Shown here piece after piece: positions 38,095 to 49,780 of a stretch of DNA of 64,000 nucleotides. Numbering within the stretch: position 1 is the first letter of the stretch; each line of letters starts with the position of its first letter. Source of the stretch: Bradysia coprophila (taxonomy: Eukaryota; Arthropoda; Insecta; Diptera; Sciaridae); the NCBI RefSeq assembly GCF_014529535.1, contig NW_023503313.1, positions 5,135,979 through 5,199,978 on the forward strand, in the 5' to 3' direction. The notes below the pieces were generated by a model. It was given only the letters and a program-made list of their open reading frames with translations. It did no database searches and was not told the DNA's origin. The translations under genes were made by a program, and so were the position numbers.

Positions 38095-40200
38095 TGATTG
38101 TATATATTGTATTGTATTGAGTATATCGAATACATCGACTATATTCTAGTATATCGAGTATATTCGATTGTATTCGAGTATAGCGTCTATATCCGAGTAT
38201 ATCGAGTACATCGCCTATATCCGAATATATCGAATACATCTGCTATATCCGAGTATATTCGATTGTATTCAAGTAAATTGAGTACATCGACTACATCCGA
38301 GTATATCGAGAACATCGCCTATATCCGAGTATATCGAGTTCATCGATTATATCCGAGTATATTGTCTATATCCGACTATATCGAGTACATCGACTATATC
38401 CGAGCATATCTAGTATATTCGATTGTACTCGAGTATATTGAGTACATCGACTACATCCGAATATATCGAGTACATCGCCTATATCCAAGTATATCGAGTT
38501 CATCGATTATATCCGAGTATATTGTCTATATCCGACTATATCGAGTACATCGACTATATCCGAGCATATCTAGTATATTCGATTGTACTCGAGTATATTG
38601 AGTACATCGACTACACCCGAATATATCGAGTACATCGCCTATATCCAAGTATATCGAGTTCATCAATTATATCCGAGTATATGGAGTACATTGACTATAT
38701 CAGATTATATTCGATTGTATTCGAGTACATCGTCTATATCCGAGTATATCGAGTACATCGCCTATATCAGAGTATATCGAGTTCATCGAGTTCATCGATT
38801 ATATCCGAGTATATCGAGTACATCACCTATATCCGACTATATCGAGTACATCGACTACATCCGAGCATATCTAGTATATTCGATTGTACTCGAGTATATT
38901 GAGTACATCGACTACATCCGAATATATCGAGTACATCGCCTATATCCGAGTATATCGAGTTCATCAATTATATCCGAGTATATGGAGTACATTGACTATA
39001 TCAGATTATATTCGATTGTATTCGAGTACATCGTCTATATCCGAGTATATCGAGTACATCGCCTATATCAGAGTATATCGAGTTCATCGAGTTCATCGAT
39101 TATATCCGAGTATATCGAGTACATCACCTATATCCGACTATATCGAGTACATCGACTACATCCGAGCATATCTAGTATATTCGATTGTACTCGAGTATAT
39201 TGAGTACATCGACTACATCCGAATATATCGAGTACATCGCCTATATCCAAGTATATCGAGTTCATCAATTATATCCGAGTATATGGAGTACATTGACTAT
39301 ATCAGATTATATTCGATTGTATTCGAGTACATCGTCTATATGCGAGTATATCGAGTACATCGCCTATATCCGAATATATCGAATACATCTGCTATATCCG
39401 AGTATATCAAGTATATTCGATTGTATTCAAGTAAATTGAGTATATCGACTACATCCGAGTATATCGAGAACATCGCCTATATCCGAGTATATCGAGTTCA
39501 TCGATTATATCCGAGTATATCGTCTATATCCGAGTATATCGAATACATCAATTATATCCGAGTATATCGAGTACATCGACTACATCCTAGGCATGGGCGA
39601 TAATGATAATGATTATCGAAAATTATCAAAAAAATATCGATAATCGATAATTATTGATATTTTGATAATTATCAAGATATCGATAATTCGATACATCGAT
39701 ATTTCGGTCCGAAAATCCGATATTTATCGATATATTCCGATATATCGGTATATTATCATGAATTTTCAGATAAATATCAAGATATCGATATTTTGATAAT
39801 TATCGAATTCCGATATTTTGATAATTATCGATAATTATTAAATTATCGATAACGATATGATTAATCAATTATCGATAATTTCTTTCGATTGATATTATCG
39901 ATAACTTTGAACGTCTTCCATCCCTACTACATCCGAGCATATCTAGTATATTCGATTGTACTCGAGTATATTGAGTACATCGACTACATCCGAATATATC
40001 GAGTACATCGCCTATATCCAAGTATATCGAGTTCATCAATTATATCCGAGTATATGGAGTACATTGACTATATCCGGTTATATTCGATTACGTCGTCTAT
40101 ATCCGAGTATATCGAGTACATCGCCTGTATCCAAGTACATCTAGTACATCGTCTATATCCGAGTATATGGAGTATATCGACATTATCGACTACATCCTGT
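38095..40200. repeat. ATATCGAGTACATCG satellite with 301 bp higher-order repeat
   Basis: Short units of the type 'TATATCCGAGTATATCGAG' and 'TACATCGACTATATCC', period about 27 bp. A block starting 'GATTGTACTC' recurs at 38421, 38581, 38882 and 39183, giving two exact 301 bp steps and one of 160 bp. Interrupted at 39588-39926 by a MITE. Long open frames across it (EYIEYIDYIR-like) arise because the unit is stop-poor and are not taken as genes. Confidence 0.9.
39588..39926. mobile_element. hAT-like MITE, 339 bp, with 8 bp target-site duplication
   Basis: Ends 'TAGGCATGGGC' and (complement) 'TAGGGATGGAA', filled with GATAAT/ATTATC-type palindromic sequence. It is flanked on both sides by CTACATCC (39580-39587 and 39927-39934). 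Uninterrupted satellite has this octamer once, so it is a genuine duplication. An 8 bp duplication and TAGGG-type tips fit the hAT superfamily. A diverged copy lies at 57830-58175. Confidence 0.8.
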
Positions 40201-40277
40201 TAAATTCATTTCTATTCGAGTATATAAAACAAGTACAACATCGCAAATGGGAAAAATGTTAGGAGTTGTATAAAATA

Positions 40278-40380
40278 GTTAGCGCCGCAGGCCGTGAAGA
40301 ACATGGAAAAATAAAAAAGCGGGGTCGAGGGTCGGCAGCCCCCGCTGAGGGGGTCAAGGGGGGAGAATCCTCCCTTGAAT
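40278..40380. other. GC-rich patch with GGGGTC/CCCC inverted motifs
   Basis: In AT-rich surroundings this stretch contains 'AGCGCCGCAGGCC', 'GCGGGGTCGAGGG', 'GGCAGCCCCCGCTGAGG', 'GGTCAAGGGGGGAG' and 'CTCCCTT', able to form G/C hairpins. No gene assigned. Confidence 0.5.
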
Positions 40381-40575
40381 GCAATAACAGAAGTTGACAT
40401 CTTGCAAAGTTTTTGTCAAAATTCCCACATTGCCAACTATTGTTATTTCGTCCAATATTTATTTTCGCCTTAGTTATTGTGACTTTCTAAATTTTGGATG
40501 TAGATATTTTGGCTTTAGACATTTTGTCCGTTAGACATTTTTACTTAGACATTTTAACCTAGAGCCAAAAAAACC

Positions 40576-42021
40576 CATTGTTCGGTTACGTGATTTATGA
40601 ACGATGTGCGAATAAGGAGGTTACTTCTCCTTACGCACAATATGCGTATAGCGTTTCGATACATCTGAAATAATTAGATCGGACTGCAGAATTGAGAAAG
40701 TTATACCGGTTATACCGAATGCAAAAAGAAAGGCAAACTTCCAAATTTTCATTTCAATATGCAACACCTTATACGCCATGAATATTATATTTGTTAAAAT
40801 AAATGTTTATTATAAATGAGAAAGTAAATAGCCGCAATGCTAACCCCTAATTTTCTTTTTTGTGATTATAAAGTAAGAAAAACACCAACAAAATGATATG
40901 CTTTCAATCCTTATTTCAATGCCTGCAGCCAGATGGGGTTTCTTTAACCAAGATTGGGATTGATATATACACACAGTGTATATTATACGCATTTATAAAA
41001 GAAATTTTTTGTATAATACTGGTGACTATACGATATAATATCGTATATATATATAGGCGTAAGGCATAGGAATATTCAACGGAATATTCACATGCAAATG
41101 TTTGTATCATGTTTGTTCAATGTATAACCGAAAAATCCAATCAATAAGTGAAATGTGTTTTTGCAAGAAATAATTCTTATCTCTTTCTGATATTTAATCC
41201 GAAAAATGTTTATTGTATACGAGATTGTATGGAAGTAACTGAATAATATTTTCCTTAATGCGTCCTGCTGGTAATGTCATTTATTTTTTTTTATTTTTTT
41301 TTCTTCATCCAAAACAGGTTGATAACTTCACCCGGCATAATGTTAAATGGTTTTTAACCTACAGTATTCAGTTGCCTGAAAGCCAATTATTTCGCCTATA
41401 AAATGCCATTAGTCTTCAGTAACATATTTCCATGAAAATTGGAGGGAAAAAATGCTGACGGTAAATGTCTTATATGGGTTGCTGTGAAGAATGTGACTTT
41501 TATATCATGTGAGAGGAAACTGACTTTCATGGAGGCATCGTTTAAGGGAAAGAAAGTGTCATAGCTAACGGAATACAATTTAGAAAAGTTGCTTGAACAC
41601 ATCAAATATGTCCGGCGGAAAGGGTAATAAGTTTTCTGTTTCAATCTATTTTCCAGCTCAAGCAAAATTCCACCAAACTTTCTTATAGTTTTAAAATTCA
41701 TCGACTTTTGAAAAAAAAAAATTCACAGTCTTAGCTGAGCAAAGAGAAATGCACTGTTTAATACATTACTGAAAATGTCTGTTATTTATTGCCGCTATTT
41801 GAAGCCTTTGATCATAGTGTTTGTGACAAGTCTTTTACATAACCATAGGGATAAAAAGACGACAAGTAGCGTTCAATAAACAAGTTGTAATAAGCCGTTC
41901 TTGAGCCTAGAGAAAACAATAGTGCTTATCAATGTGGTAAATAATGGAAATGTGTGTTTACCGACCACGGCTATGTCTCCATTGGCGAATTTCACACAAG
42001 AAGTACCATATCCATCGGTAC
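40576..42021. other. Gene-free AT-rich stretch
   Basis: Only simple AT tracts (for example 41030-41057) seen; no coding region recognised. Confidence 0.4.
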
Positions 42022-44500
42022 TTTTTAGACCCGTACGAAGAACTGGGGTCTTATAGGTTTACGCATACGTTTGTAACACGTCGAATTGGACTCCCTGAGT
42101 AAGGGGAAACCTATTGTGGTTGTCTAGAGATGCCAAATCAGTGAGAAAAAAACATAGCTAACGCCGACCCGTACGAAACACCTATTCGTATCAAAAGCCT
42201 TTAATGTGAAACTCTTCATTTCTCTTCCTTCATTTTCTTCTCTGCTGAAAAACTATTCTCCCTTTAAAATCACTTACATTATCCACTCTTTGCCTTGTTA
42301 TCATATACAACTAAATTGCCGGAGGCAATATAGACAGCCCCGTACGAAGACAAATTTCATAAATTCCTATTTAAACAGCTATATACCGCTATATTTAACT
42401 ATATTTCACTATAAATAAACATTTCACAGATAAATATATGCTATTATATAGCTCTATATGCCTGTATATAGCTCAATATAGCTGTATATAGGTATATATA
42501 GATGTCCGTATATGGAATCCCTGAAACCCCACACACATAACAAATTATTTCCATGTTAACAGAAACTCTCTAAGCATCATTTTCCCAAGATATTTCTATT
42601 TTACTAAAATCCAATATGGCCGCCGGCAGCCATTTTGTTAGGAGACCGGAAATAGTACCGACGCTTTACATTCTTCAAACAAAAAAAAATTCATGAAATT
42701 CGGTCAAAATTTACTCGAGATATTGTCAAAATACACCACGTTCACTGTACTTCCGAGTAGCCAGATAAGAGCTCACTCCAAGAGACCTAGCTCACGCTCC
42801 GGAGAACATAATTTCATAAACTTTTTTTTCCCTGATTGGTACGGTCAATACCTATCTAATAAAGCTAAAACGAACGAAATATGTTGAAATTTGGCCGACC
42901 TACAAGCAAAAACTGCTTGCCGCCCTGTGCCTGTTTCACACCAAGGGGTCTAACTCACGAGTCGGTCATCCGATTTCCATAAACTTTTTTTTTGTCGATC
43001 GGTATTGTAAATACCTTTTATTTGACGTATCACTTACAAGTGTAACGTTTGAATGTCCGGAGATATCTTCGAAAAACCGTAAAGCACTTATTGGGCCACA
43101 GCTCGGGAGGGGTCGATCCAAAATCACTCATCTTCGAACTTAGCCTGTCTTTTGACATTACCAAACGGGAAAAAAAAGAATTTTCAAAATCGGATGCGTT
43201 TTACTCAAGTTATCGTGCAGACGGACAGACGGACAGACGGACAGACGGACATTTTTTTTTTCGCGGATTTGGCATCTCTAGACAACCACAATAGGTTTCC
43301 CCTTACTCAGGGAGTCCAATTCGACGTGTTACAAACGTATGCGTAAACCTATAAGACCCCAGTACTTCGTACGGGTCTAAAAATGTCCGTCTGTCCGTCT
43401 GTCCGTCTGTCTGTCTGCACGATAACTTGAGTAAAACGCATCCGATTTTGAAAATTCTTTTTTTTCCCGTTTGGTAATGTCAAAAGACAGGCTAAGTTCG
43501 AAGATGAGTGATTTTGGATCGACCCCTCCCGAGCTGTGGCCCAATAAGTGCTTTACGGTTTTTCGAAGATATCTCCGGACATTCAAACGTTACACTTGTA
43601 AGTGATACGTCAAATAAAAGGTATTTACAATACCGATCGACAAAAAAAAAAGTTTATGGAAATCGGATGACCGACTCGTGAGTTAGACCCCTTGGTGTGA
43701 AACAGGCACAGGGCGGCAAGCAGTTTTTGCTTGTAGGTCGGCCAAATTTGAGCATATTTCGTTCGTTTTAGCTTTATTAGATAGGTATTGACCGTACCAA
43801 TCAGGGAAAAAAAAATTATGAAATTATGTTCTCCGGAGCGTGAGCTAGGTCTCTTGGAGTGAGCTCTTATCTGGCTACTCGGAAGTACAGTGAACGTGGT
43901 GTATTTTGACAATATCTCGAGTAAATTTTGACCGAATTTCATGAATTTTTTTTGGTTTGAAAGGTATTAACGAATGTAAAGCGTCGGTACTATTTCCGGT
44001 CTCCTAACAAAATGGCTGCCGGCGGCCATATTGGATTTTAGTAAAATAGAAATATCTTGGGAAAAATGATACTTAGAGAGTTTCTGTTAACATGGAAATA
44101 ATTTGTTATGTGTGTGGGGTTTCAGGGATTCCATATACGGACATCTATATATACCTATATACAGCTATATTGAGCTATATACAGGCATATAGAGCTATAT
44201 AATAGCATATATTTATCTGTGAAATGTTTATTTATAGTGAAATATAGTTAAATATAGCGGTATATAGCTGTTTAAATAGGAATTTATGAAATTTGTCTTC
44301 GTACGGGGCTGTCTATATTGCCTCCGGCAATTTAGTTGTATATGATAACAAGGCAAAGAGTGGATAATGTAAGTGATTTTAAAGGGAGAATAGTTTTTCA
44401 GCAGAGAAGAAAATGAAGTAAGAGAAATGAAGAGTTTCACATTAAAGGCTTTTGATACGAATAGGTGTTTCGTACGGGTCGGCGTTAGCTATGTTTTTCA
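42022..44500. mobile_element. Family F2 compound foldback: end, forward unit, end', inverted unit
   Basis: 42022-42146 is an F2 end module reversed ('TTTTTAGACCCGTACGAAG'). 42148-43255 is a full body (+), starting 'AACATAGCTAACGCCGACC'. 43255-43382 is the end module (+), preceded by a run of GACGGACA repeats. 43383-44500 is the same body in reverse, ending with the complement of the start. The two 1.1 kb bodies are nearly identical inverted repeats, much closer than the copy at 31971-33041. Same layout as F1 at 27531-30111. Confidence 0.88.
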
Positions 44501-45164
44501 TGTTTTTTTAAACGCCTAAGCATTTTAAAATGATCTGTTCATATCAACACGCCTACAGCCAACAACTATTTCCCACAAAAAACATGATGCATTGGAATTG
44601 AATAATGACGGAAAATATTGCGGAATTATTTTGAAAATTCGAGGGATTGTAGAAATTAATTGGAATTATAGGAATTGAAGGGCGAATCCGGTAAGCATAG
44701 GTGTTAATCCGGTAATTAAAAAAATAAAAGGAGTTGAAAACAATTAAAAGGAATTAGTGATTGAAAAATCAATGGGGTGCGATTAAGAGATCAGTTCACG
44801 ACTGGCAGCCCCGTTTTAACCGGAATCTCTTAACCTAACCCCTGTTTTTAACCTGTTACAGACGCATAGACATTAGTTTATGTCGAGGACGTATTATGTC
44901 GAGGACATATTATGCAGATTGTTGCTTCAATACCAAATTTCCAAATAAAAACCCAACCGAAAAACGATTTCTCACATGACCATTGACTTTGTGGTTTGTC
45001 TGGATGAATATGGTGATTAAAATACATTAAGGTAAAGCACGGTTACACAATGTCTGTTTTGTGTGTACCGAGTTCGATACATAAACTATTAAGAATAGGA
45101 CATACGTACATTAATCGGACGTAATGGGCCAGAGTGATCGCAAAAAAAAATCGTGGAACAACCA
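44501..45164. other. Gene-free spacer
   Basis: No coding region. 44865-44935 has a weak 'GTCGAGGACGTATTATG' tandem. Confidence 0.4.
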
Positions 45165-45350
45165 TTTTCGAAGTGACTATTGACACTTGGGTGCGAATAG
45201 TGTATGAGAAGACTATTGGCACTTGGGTGCCAATAGTCTATATGAATGCTATTGGCCCTTGAGTGCGATTAGTCTATATGAAGGCTATTGGCACTTGAGT
45301 GCGATTAGTCTATATGAAGACTATTGGCACTTGGGTGAAGGCTATTAACA
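45165..45350. repeat. Left array of hairpin-forming ~37 bp repeat
   Basis: About five units of 'CTATTGGCACTTGGGTGC' plus a TATATGAA spacer. The core is a near-perfect inverted repeat (TTGGCAC, CCAA, GTGCCAA). The same family lies in the opposite orientation at 49590-49780 and 56992-57017. Confidence 0.85.
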
Positions 45351-45355
45351 TAAAA

Positions 45356-45529
45356 TCATGTCCGGAGCGATAGCGGAGGACTTGACGCAGTCTAACTTCC
45401 AAAAAAAGAACGAAGAAAATTTTTTGAGACGCGGCAACTATATCATGTCCGGAGCGATAGCGGAGGACTTGACGCAGTCTAACTTCCAAAAAAAGAACGA
45501 AGAAAATTTTTTGAGACGCGGCAACTATA
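45356..45529. repeat. Exact 87 bp tandem duplication
   Basis: Two copies, identical as far as read, each from 'TCATGTCCGGAGCGATAGC' to 'GACGCGGCAACTATA', directly beside the ~37 bp array. No function assigned. Confidence 0.9.
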
Positions 45530-45559
45530 TATAGGCGAGAATTTAAGTTTCTTTCCTTT

Positions 45560-46575
45560 GGCCTGTATCACCACAAATCCTATTCTATCTTATTCGCGCT
45601 TCAAATACGAGCAAAACGAGCTATCACTCGACTATGTAACTTTAAAATTGCCGGAGATACATCGTTTTGAAGTTGGTCATTTTGATAGAAAATGCATCAA
45701 ATTAACGTTTTCCAAACAATCAAAATCTTTCAACTTACTCTGTATGTTTCTATCTGTCTATCTGTCTATCTATCGACGGTCGATCTCGGAAACTAGTCAG
45801 CCAATCTCCATGAAATTTTGCAGGAACCTCAGGGTGGGCATAAAAATGAAAATGTGATACGCCATTACCCCAGGAAAAACCAGAATTTTGTTTTATTGGC
45901 CTCGAAGTGGTTTCTGAGTGTGGTTTTCGAGGGTCGGGAACGCGTTTTCAGCTGTAGCTCAGCTGTATTGAAACCTGCAGGGGCGTGTGACCCATCAAAT
46001 GAAAGGTATTCGCCACACGAATCGAACAAAAAAATAATTAGAAAAATTGGTGCAGATTTGGTTGAGCTAGAGTGGTCAGAGTGACCAAATTTTGAGCTAC
46101 TCGAGCGTAGGATGAAAGGACTAATATTTTTTGGCTTATGAGAGATAGAGATTTACTTTCTTCGGCAAAGTCTCAGAGTTTTACGAGTAGAACACATTGG
46201 CATATGTGAAAAATGTCGAAAGTTGGAAATGGGTGGGTCAATTATGTTTTTAGAGGTATTTCTTGAATGGTGGCAGATAGAGAGTTACTTTCTTCGGCAA
46301 AGTCTCAGAGTCTCAGAGGCAAAGTCTTCGGCAGATGCTCACGGACAAACCTACGAGAACATTCAATCTGCCACATGCGACGCAGAATTTTTTGTTGAAA
46401 ATTTGTCAGTCAAAATTCTGTTGGTTAAAATTTTTTCTGAAAAAAAATAATTGGCGAATGGTTTGGAAAACTAGATCAGCTAATTTCAATTAATTGGCTG
46501 TGAAATTCAATTTTGCGTAACGACGCTGACAGCGTCACCTCTAGCGATATCACTTGTTTTAGAAGTTATCACACA
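45560..46575. repeat. Dispersed non-coding repeat with CTGT-type microsatellite
   Basis: Contains a (CTGTCTAT)n tract at 45750-45772 followed by 'GGTCGATCTCGGAAACTAG', reminiscent in layout of F1 and F2 (microsatellite next to a conserved body). Near 46370-46560 it carries the 'TGCGACGCAGAATTTTTTG' and 'GCGTCACCTCTAGCGATA' motifs shared with 13890-14050 and 59990-60165. Confidence 0.5.
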
Positions 46576-46864
46576 TATAGACTGTAGACTGCGTCCAACT
46601 TTGCTCTGAAAGAGTTTTTGCCGGGATGTTGTTTATGTTTGTTATTGTTTAAATGACAGTTAATGACATAATCAGAAGTTCGTCTTTATGAAGCGTAGGA
46701 ACGCCTAAATAATTAACAATTTCTAAAATTGAGAGGCATTTTATGAAATTTGTCAACTGAAATCGAATCTTCAGTAAGTTAAGAAGCGCCATGTAACAAC
46801 ACCAAACTGTTTTCTGTATTCCGTATGCCTTCAATTTTCAAAAAAACATTGAAACTGTCGCCTG

Positions 46865-47675
46865 GCGTTCTTATATTTTCCGTCTAGAGGTGTTCTGCTG
46901 TAGCCTAATAAAATTTTTCCTGTTACGATTAAGAACGTCTGGGTATTGGTTCGACCCTAGTGAATTTATCCTTTTACGAATAAGAACGTATGGGTGTTCG
47001 ATTTATCTTTCCGAATTTATGCTTCTACGAAAAGGGACGTAGAGGTGATCTACTAGAAACTACAGAATTTCTACTTTTACGAATAGGAACGAAAGGTGGT
47101 CTGTTCAACCCTGGTGAATTCATCTTTTTACTAAGAGGAGCGTAGATGTGTTCTGCTCTACCCTAATAGAAATTATCCTTTTACGAATAAGAGCTTATGG
47201 GTGTTCGTTCGACCCTAGGAAATTTATCATTTTACGAAGAGTAAGGTAGATGTGTTTTGATCGACGCTAACAGAATTTCTACTTTTACTAATAGGAGCGT
47301 AGAGATGTTCTGTTCATGTTGGAATCGGCAGGAATCTGGGACATAAGTTCCAGTGAAATAACGATTTATGTAAAGAAAAGTGACGAACCAGAACCGTAAT
47401 GAACCAGAACACGACAAACACACAACTTAGACTAAAGTTCCTATGATCACAAATTCGATGTGATTGCTAAGTTGATCTCCAACAGTTCAACCCTAGGAAT
47501 TTTCTCTTTATATTACATTAGATGATTTGACAAAATGAAACAAAAAATCAAAAATAATAGACCTACTTCAATAAACAATTTATCCTTTTACGAAGAGGAA
47601 CATAGAGGTGTTCTGCTGCAGCCTAATAAAATTTATCCTTTTACGAATAAAAACGTCTGAATGTTCGTTCGACTA
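46865..47675. repeat. Degenerate 55-60 bp minisatellite (TTTTACGAATAAGAACGT)
   Basis: At least eight diverged units of 'TATCCTTTTACGAATAAG' plus 'AACGTATGGGTGTTCG', interrupted by unrelated sequence at about 47325-47570. The same motif reappears once at 50881-50955, in the loop of the large foldback. Confidence 0.75.
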
Positions 47676-47760
47676 GTATTTATTTTAAATGCGACAAAAA
47701 AGACTGCTCACAATTATGGCGCAGCCGGTAAAACATCGATCTTTTCTCAAAAATTAAAAA

Positions 47761-49571
47761 CTACAGTAAATAAATATCATCGATCTTCTTCTTCCCTAAT
47801 GTTCCCAAAATACAAGCAGCGTTACCACGTTGAATTGCGATGGAAATTCTTTGCAGAAGGTATTCTTTTGATTTTACCTCACCCGTTGCCTTTTTCATTA
47901 AAGAGCCCAATTTATCAATAAATTTCTTCGTTTCCGGACCCATGCAACCTAAAGTCAGGAAAGCAAGTGGGTTAGCAAATAGTTTTGTTTCAAAGAAACG
48001 TAATGGTTATGCTTATGTCTCTCTGCTTTTTCAGCAATGGACCGTGCTTTCTTTGATGAATCATTAATATATGATGCAGCCATGGTATCCCGGACGGTAA
48101 CATCCCACAAGAGTGATCTCCCATGACTCCATGGTATAAAATTCATACCGTCAGGTCTTTTACCATCATCTCTTGAAATACCTGGAGGCTGTACTATATT
48201 TGGAACACCTGCACTAGAGAAAGCATAAGCGAATATGTTATTCATAATATCATGTCTAACGTATTTTCCTTCTGCGCATTTCACACAAGATAAACCATGC
48301 AATCCATCTTTTTCGACTGTTTTACCGCAAAGACATTTATGTTCCTCACATATTTGAGTGCCTAATCGAAGGCCAACAGCAATTCTAGCAGAATTGTTAT
48401 CCAGTAGTAATCCTAATTGACTCGATGGGATCACTTGCAACCACTTTGAAGATTCTTTAGTCGATGATGCAAGTAGTCTGGCACGAGTTTTCAGGTCACC
48501 ATTTTCAAACAATTCATTAAATTGATTTTTGATCTTCGGGATGTCCCAATTCTTTTGTTCCTTTTTAAGAGTATCGTTTTCTGGAACAAATTCTTGAGGA
48601 ATTTCATTAATTAATTGTACAATCTGTTCATCAATTACTCGTAAATCAAATCTTTGAAGAATCACGGCACACAAATCTGATGAAGAAAAGACTGACGACA
48701 AGTAGGCCGGTATTGCTAAATCCTCAACTTTTCTAATACCCATACCTCCGAAAGACAATGGAAGCGACGCTTGATCCCAAGAAAGGCCTTCTACCCTATT
48801 ATTAGTAATCGACTCCAAAGCTGACCTAAAAACTTCGTCAACAGACCTCAGCTTATCCGGAAGCAAGTAAGCTCTAGAAGCGCGCATCAAATAACTGAAC
48901 CTACAACTGCTCAAAGATTTCCTAAAAACACACAAAGCAGGATGTACGTCCATCAACTTCAATCGATCACACATCAATTTGATTGATTCAACCTTAGACG
49001 AAAACATCCTCTCTAAACCTGTCTCAAACACCGGCGAGCCTAACAACTCAAGGGTAGACTCATCCACCTTCTTAATACCCGGCAACAAAGCTGATATCTC
49101 AGCATACATACGAGCTTCTTCATCATCAGTCGCATTGATAAAGAAAACCTCGCACTTCCTAGCATTAAGCCGCAAACCTGACACCTCACAAAAAGACAAA
49201 ACTCTCTGAATATCATCTAACACTACAGACAACTCATCACCTATAGTACCGTCATCCAAATACCAACCATTAAACCGAGACAAAAGAGCATGCGTCATCT
49301 TCATGATACCTATACAAAAACCTGGCGGACCTAACGGATCTCCCTGCTGAAATCCTCTCTGAGACAATAGAGGATCACCAACAAAGTACAGATTCGACAC
49401 GAGCCTATACACTTGTTGCAGCAAAGGAAACAGCTCAGGGCAAACATCCCGCACTTCACCTAACATAAACTTCCTAAACAGCATATTGAACGCATTCTCA
49501 AAATCAAGCTTAACAAGCGCGGCGCAAAATCTTATTCGACATGAATTACACAAATCATCTTCCAATAGCAT
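47761..49571 (-). pseudogene. 5'-truncated, frameshifted reverse transcriptase with CCHC and nuclease-like C-terminus
   Basis: The minus-strand frame 49571-47955 (538 residues) starts inside the RT domain: motif A 'LVKLDFENAFN' near residue 19, motif B 'GFQQGDPLGPPGF' near 71, motif C 'WYLDDGTI' near 102. A long thumb region follows, then a Cys/His cluster 'CLCGKTVEKDGLHGLSC' near 434, then 'RHD', and 'GKRPDG' with 'LLWDVTV', resembling the PD...D core of restriction-like endonucleases in R2-type retrotransposons. The last part continues in another frame ('GPETKKFIDKLG', 'QRISIAIQRGNAACILG', 47943-47761), so one frameshift lies near 47955-48010. Everything before motif A is missing and the break coincides with the flanking repeat array. 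It resembles proteins seen in several invertebrate genomes; the exact clade is uncertain. Confidence 0.8.
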
Positions 49572-49589
49572 TCGTATAAACTAATTCCA

Positions 49590-49780
49590 CTCCAGTGCCA
49601 ACAGCCTTCGTATAGACTATTGGCACCCAAGTGCCAATAGCCTTCGTATAAACTATTGGCACCTAAGTGCCAATAGCATTCATATAGACTATTCGCACCC
49701 AAGTGCCAATAGCCTTCTTATAGACTATTGGCACCCAAGTGCCAATAGCCTTCATATAGACTATTCGCACCCAAGGGCGA
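49590..49780. repeat. Right array of hairpin-forming ~37 bp repeat, interrupted
   Basis: About five units of 'TATTGGCACCCAAGTGCC' plus 'AATAGCCTTCGTATAGAC', inverse to the array at 45165-45350. The array resumes at 56992-57017 after the large foldback insertion. Confidence 0.88.

Larger units (their letters stand above)
37945..40575. mobile_element. Satellite-bearing element with inverted AAAATGTCTAA borders
   Basis: The left border (about 37950-38045) carries repeated 'AAAATGTCTACG' and 'AAATATCTAACGAAC' motifs. The right border (about 40480-40575) carries the same family in reverse orientation ('TTAGACATTTTGTCCG', 'TTAGACATTTTAACC'). Between them lie an expanded 'ATATCGAGTACATCG' satellite, a MITE, and a GC-rich patch. 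This arrangement suggests a foldback-type element whose interior became a satellite. The exact ends were not determined. Confidence 0.55.

Noticed and set aside
38098..39603. Long open frames of Tyr/Ile/Ser-rich repeats (EYIEYIDYIR type)
   Set aside because: They follow the satellite period exactly, lack proper starts and occur in overlapping frames; products of stop-poor repeat DNA.
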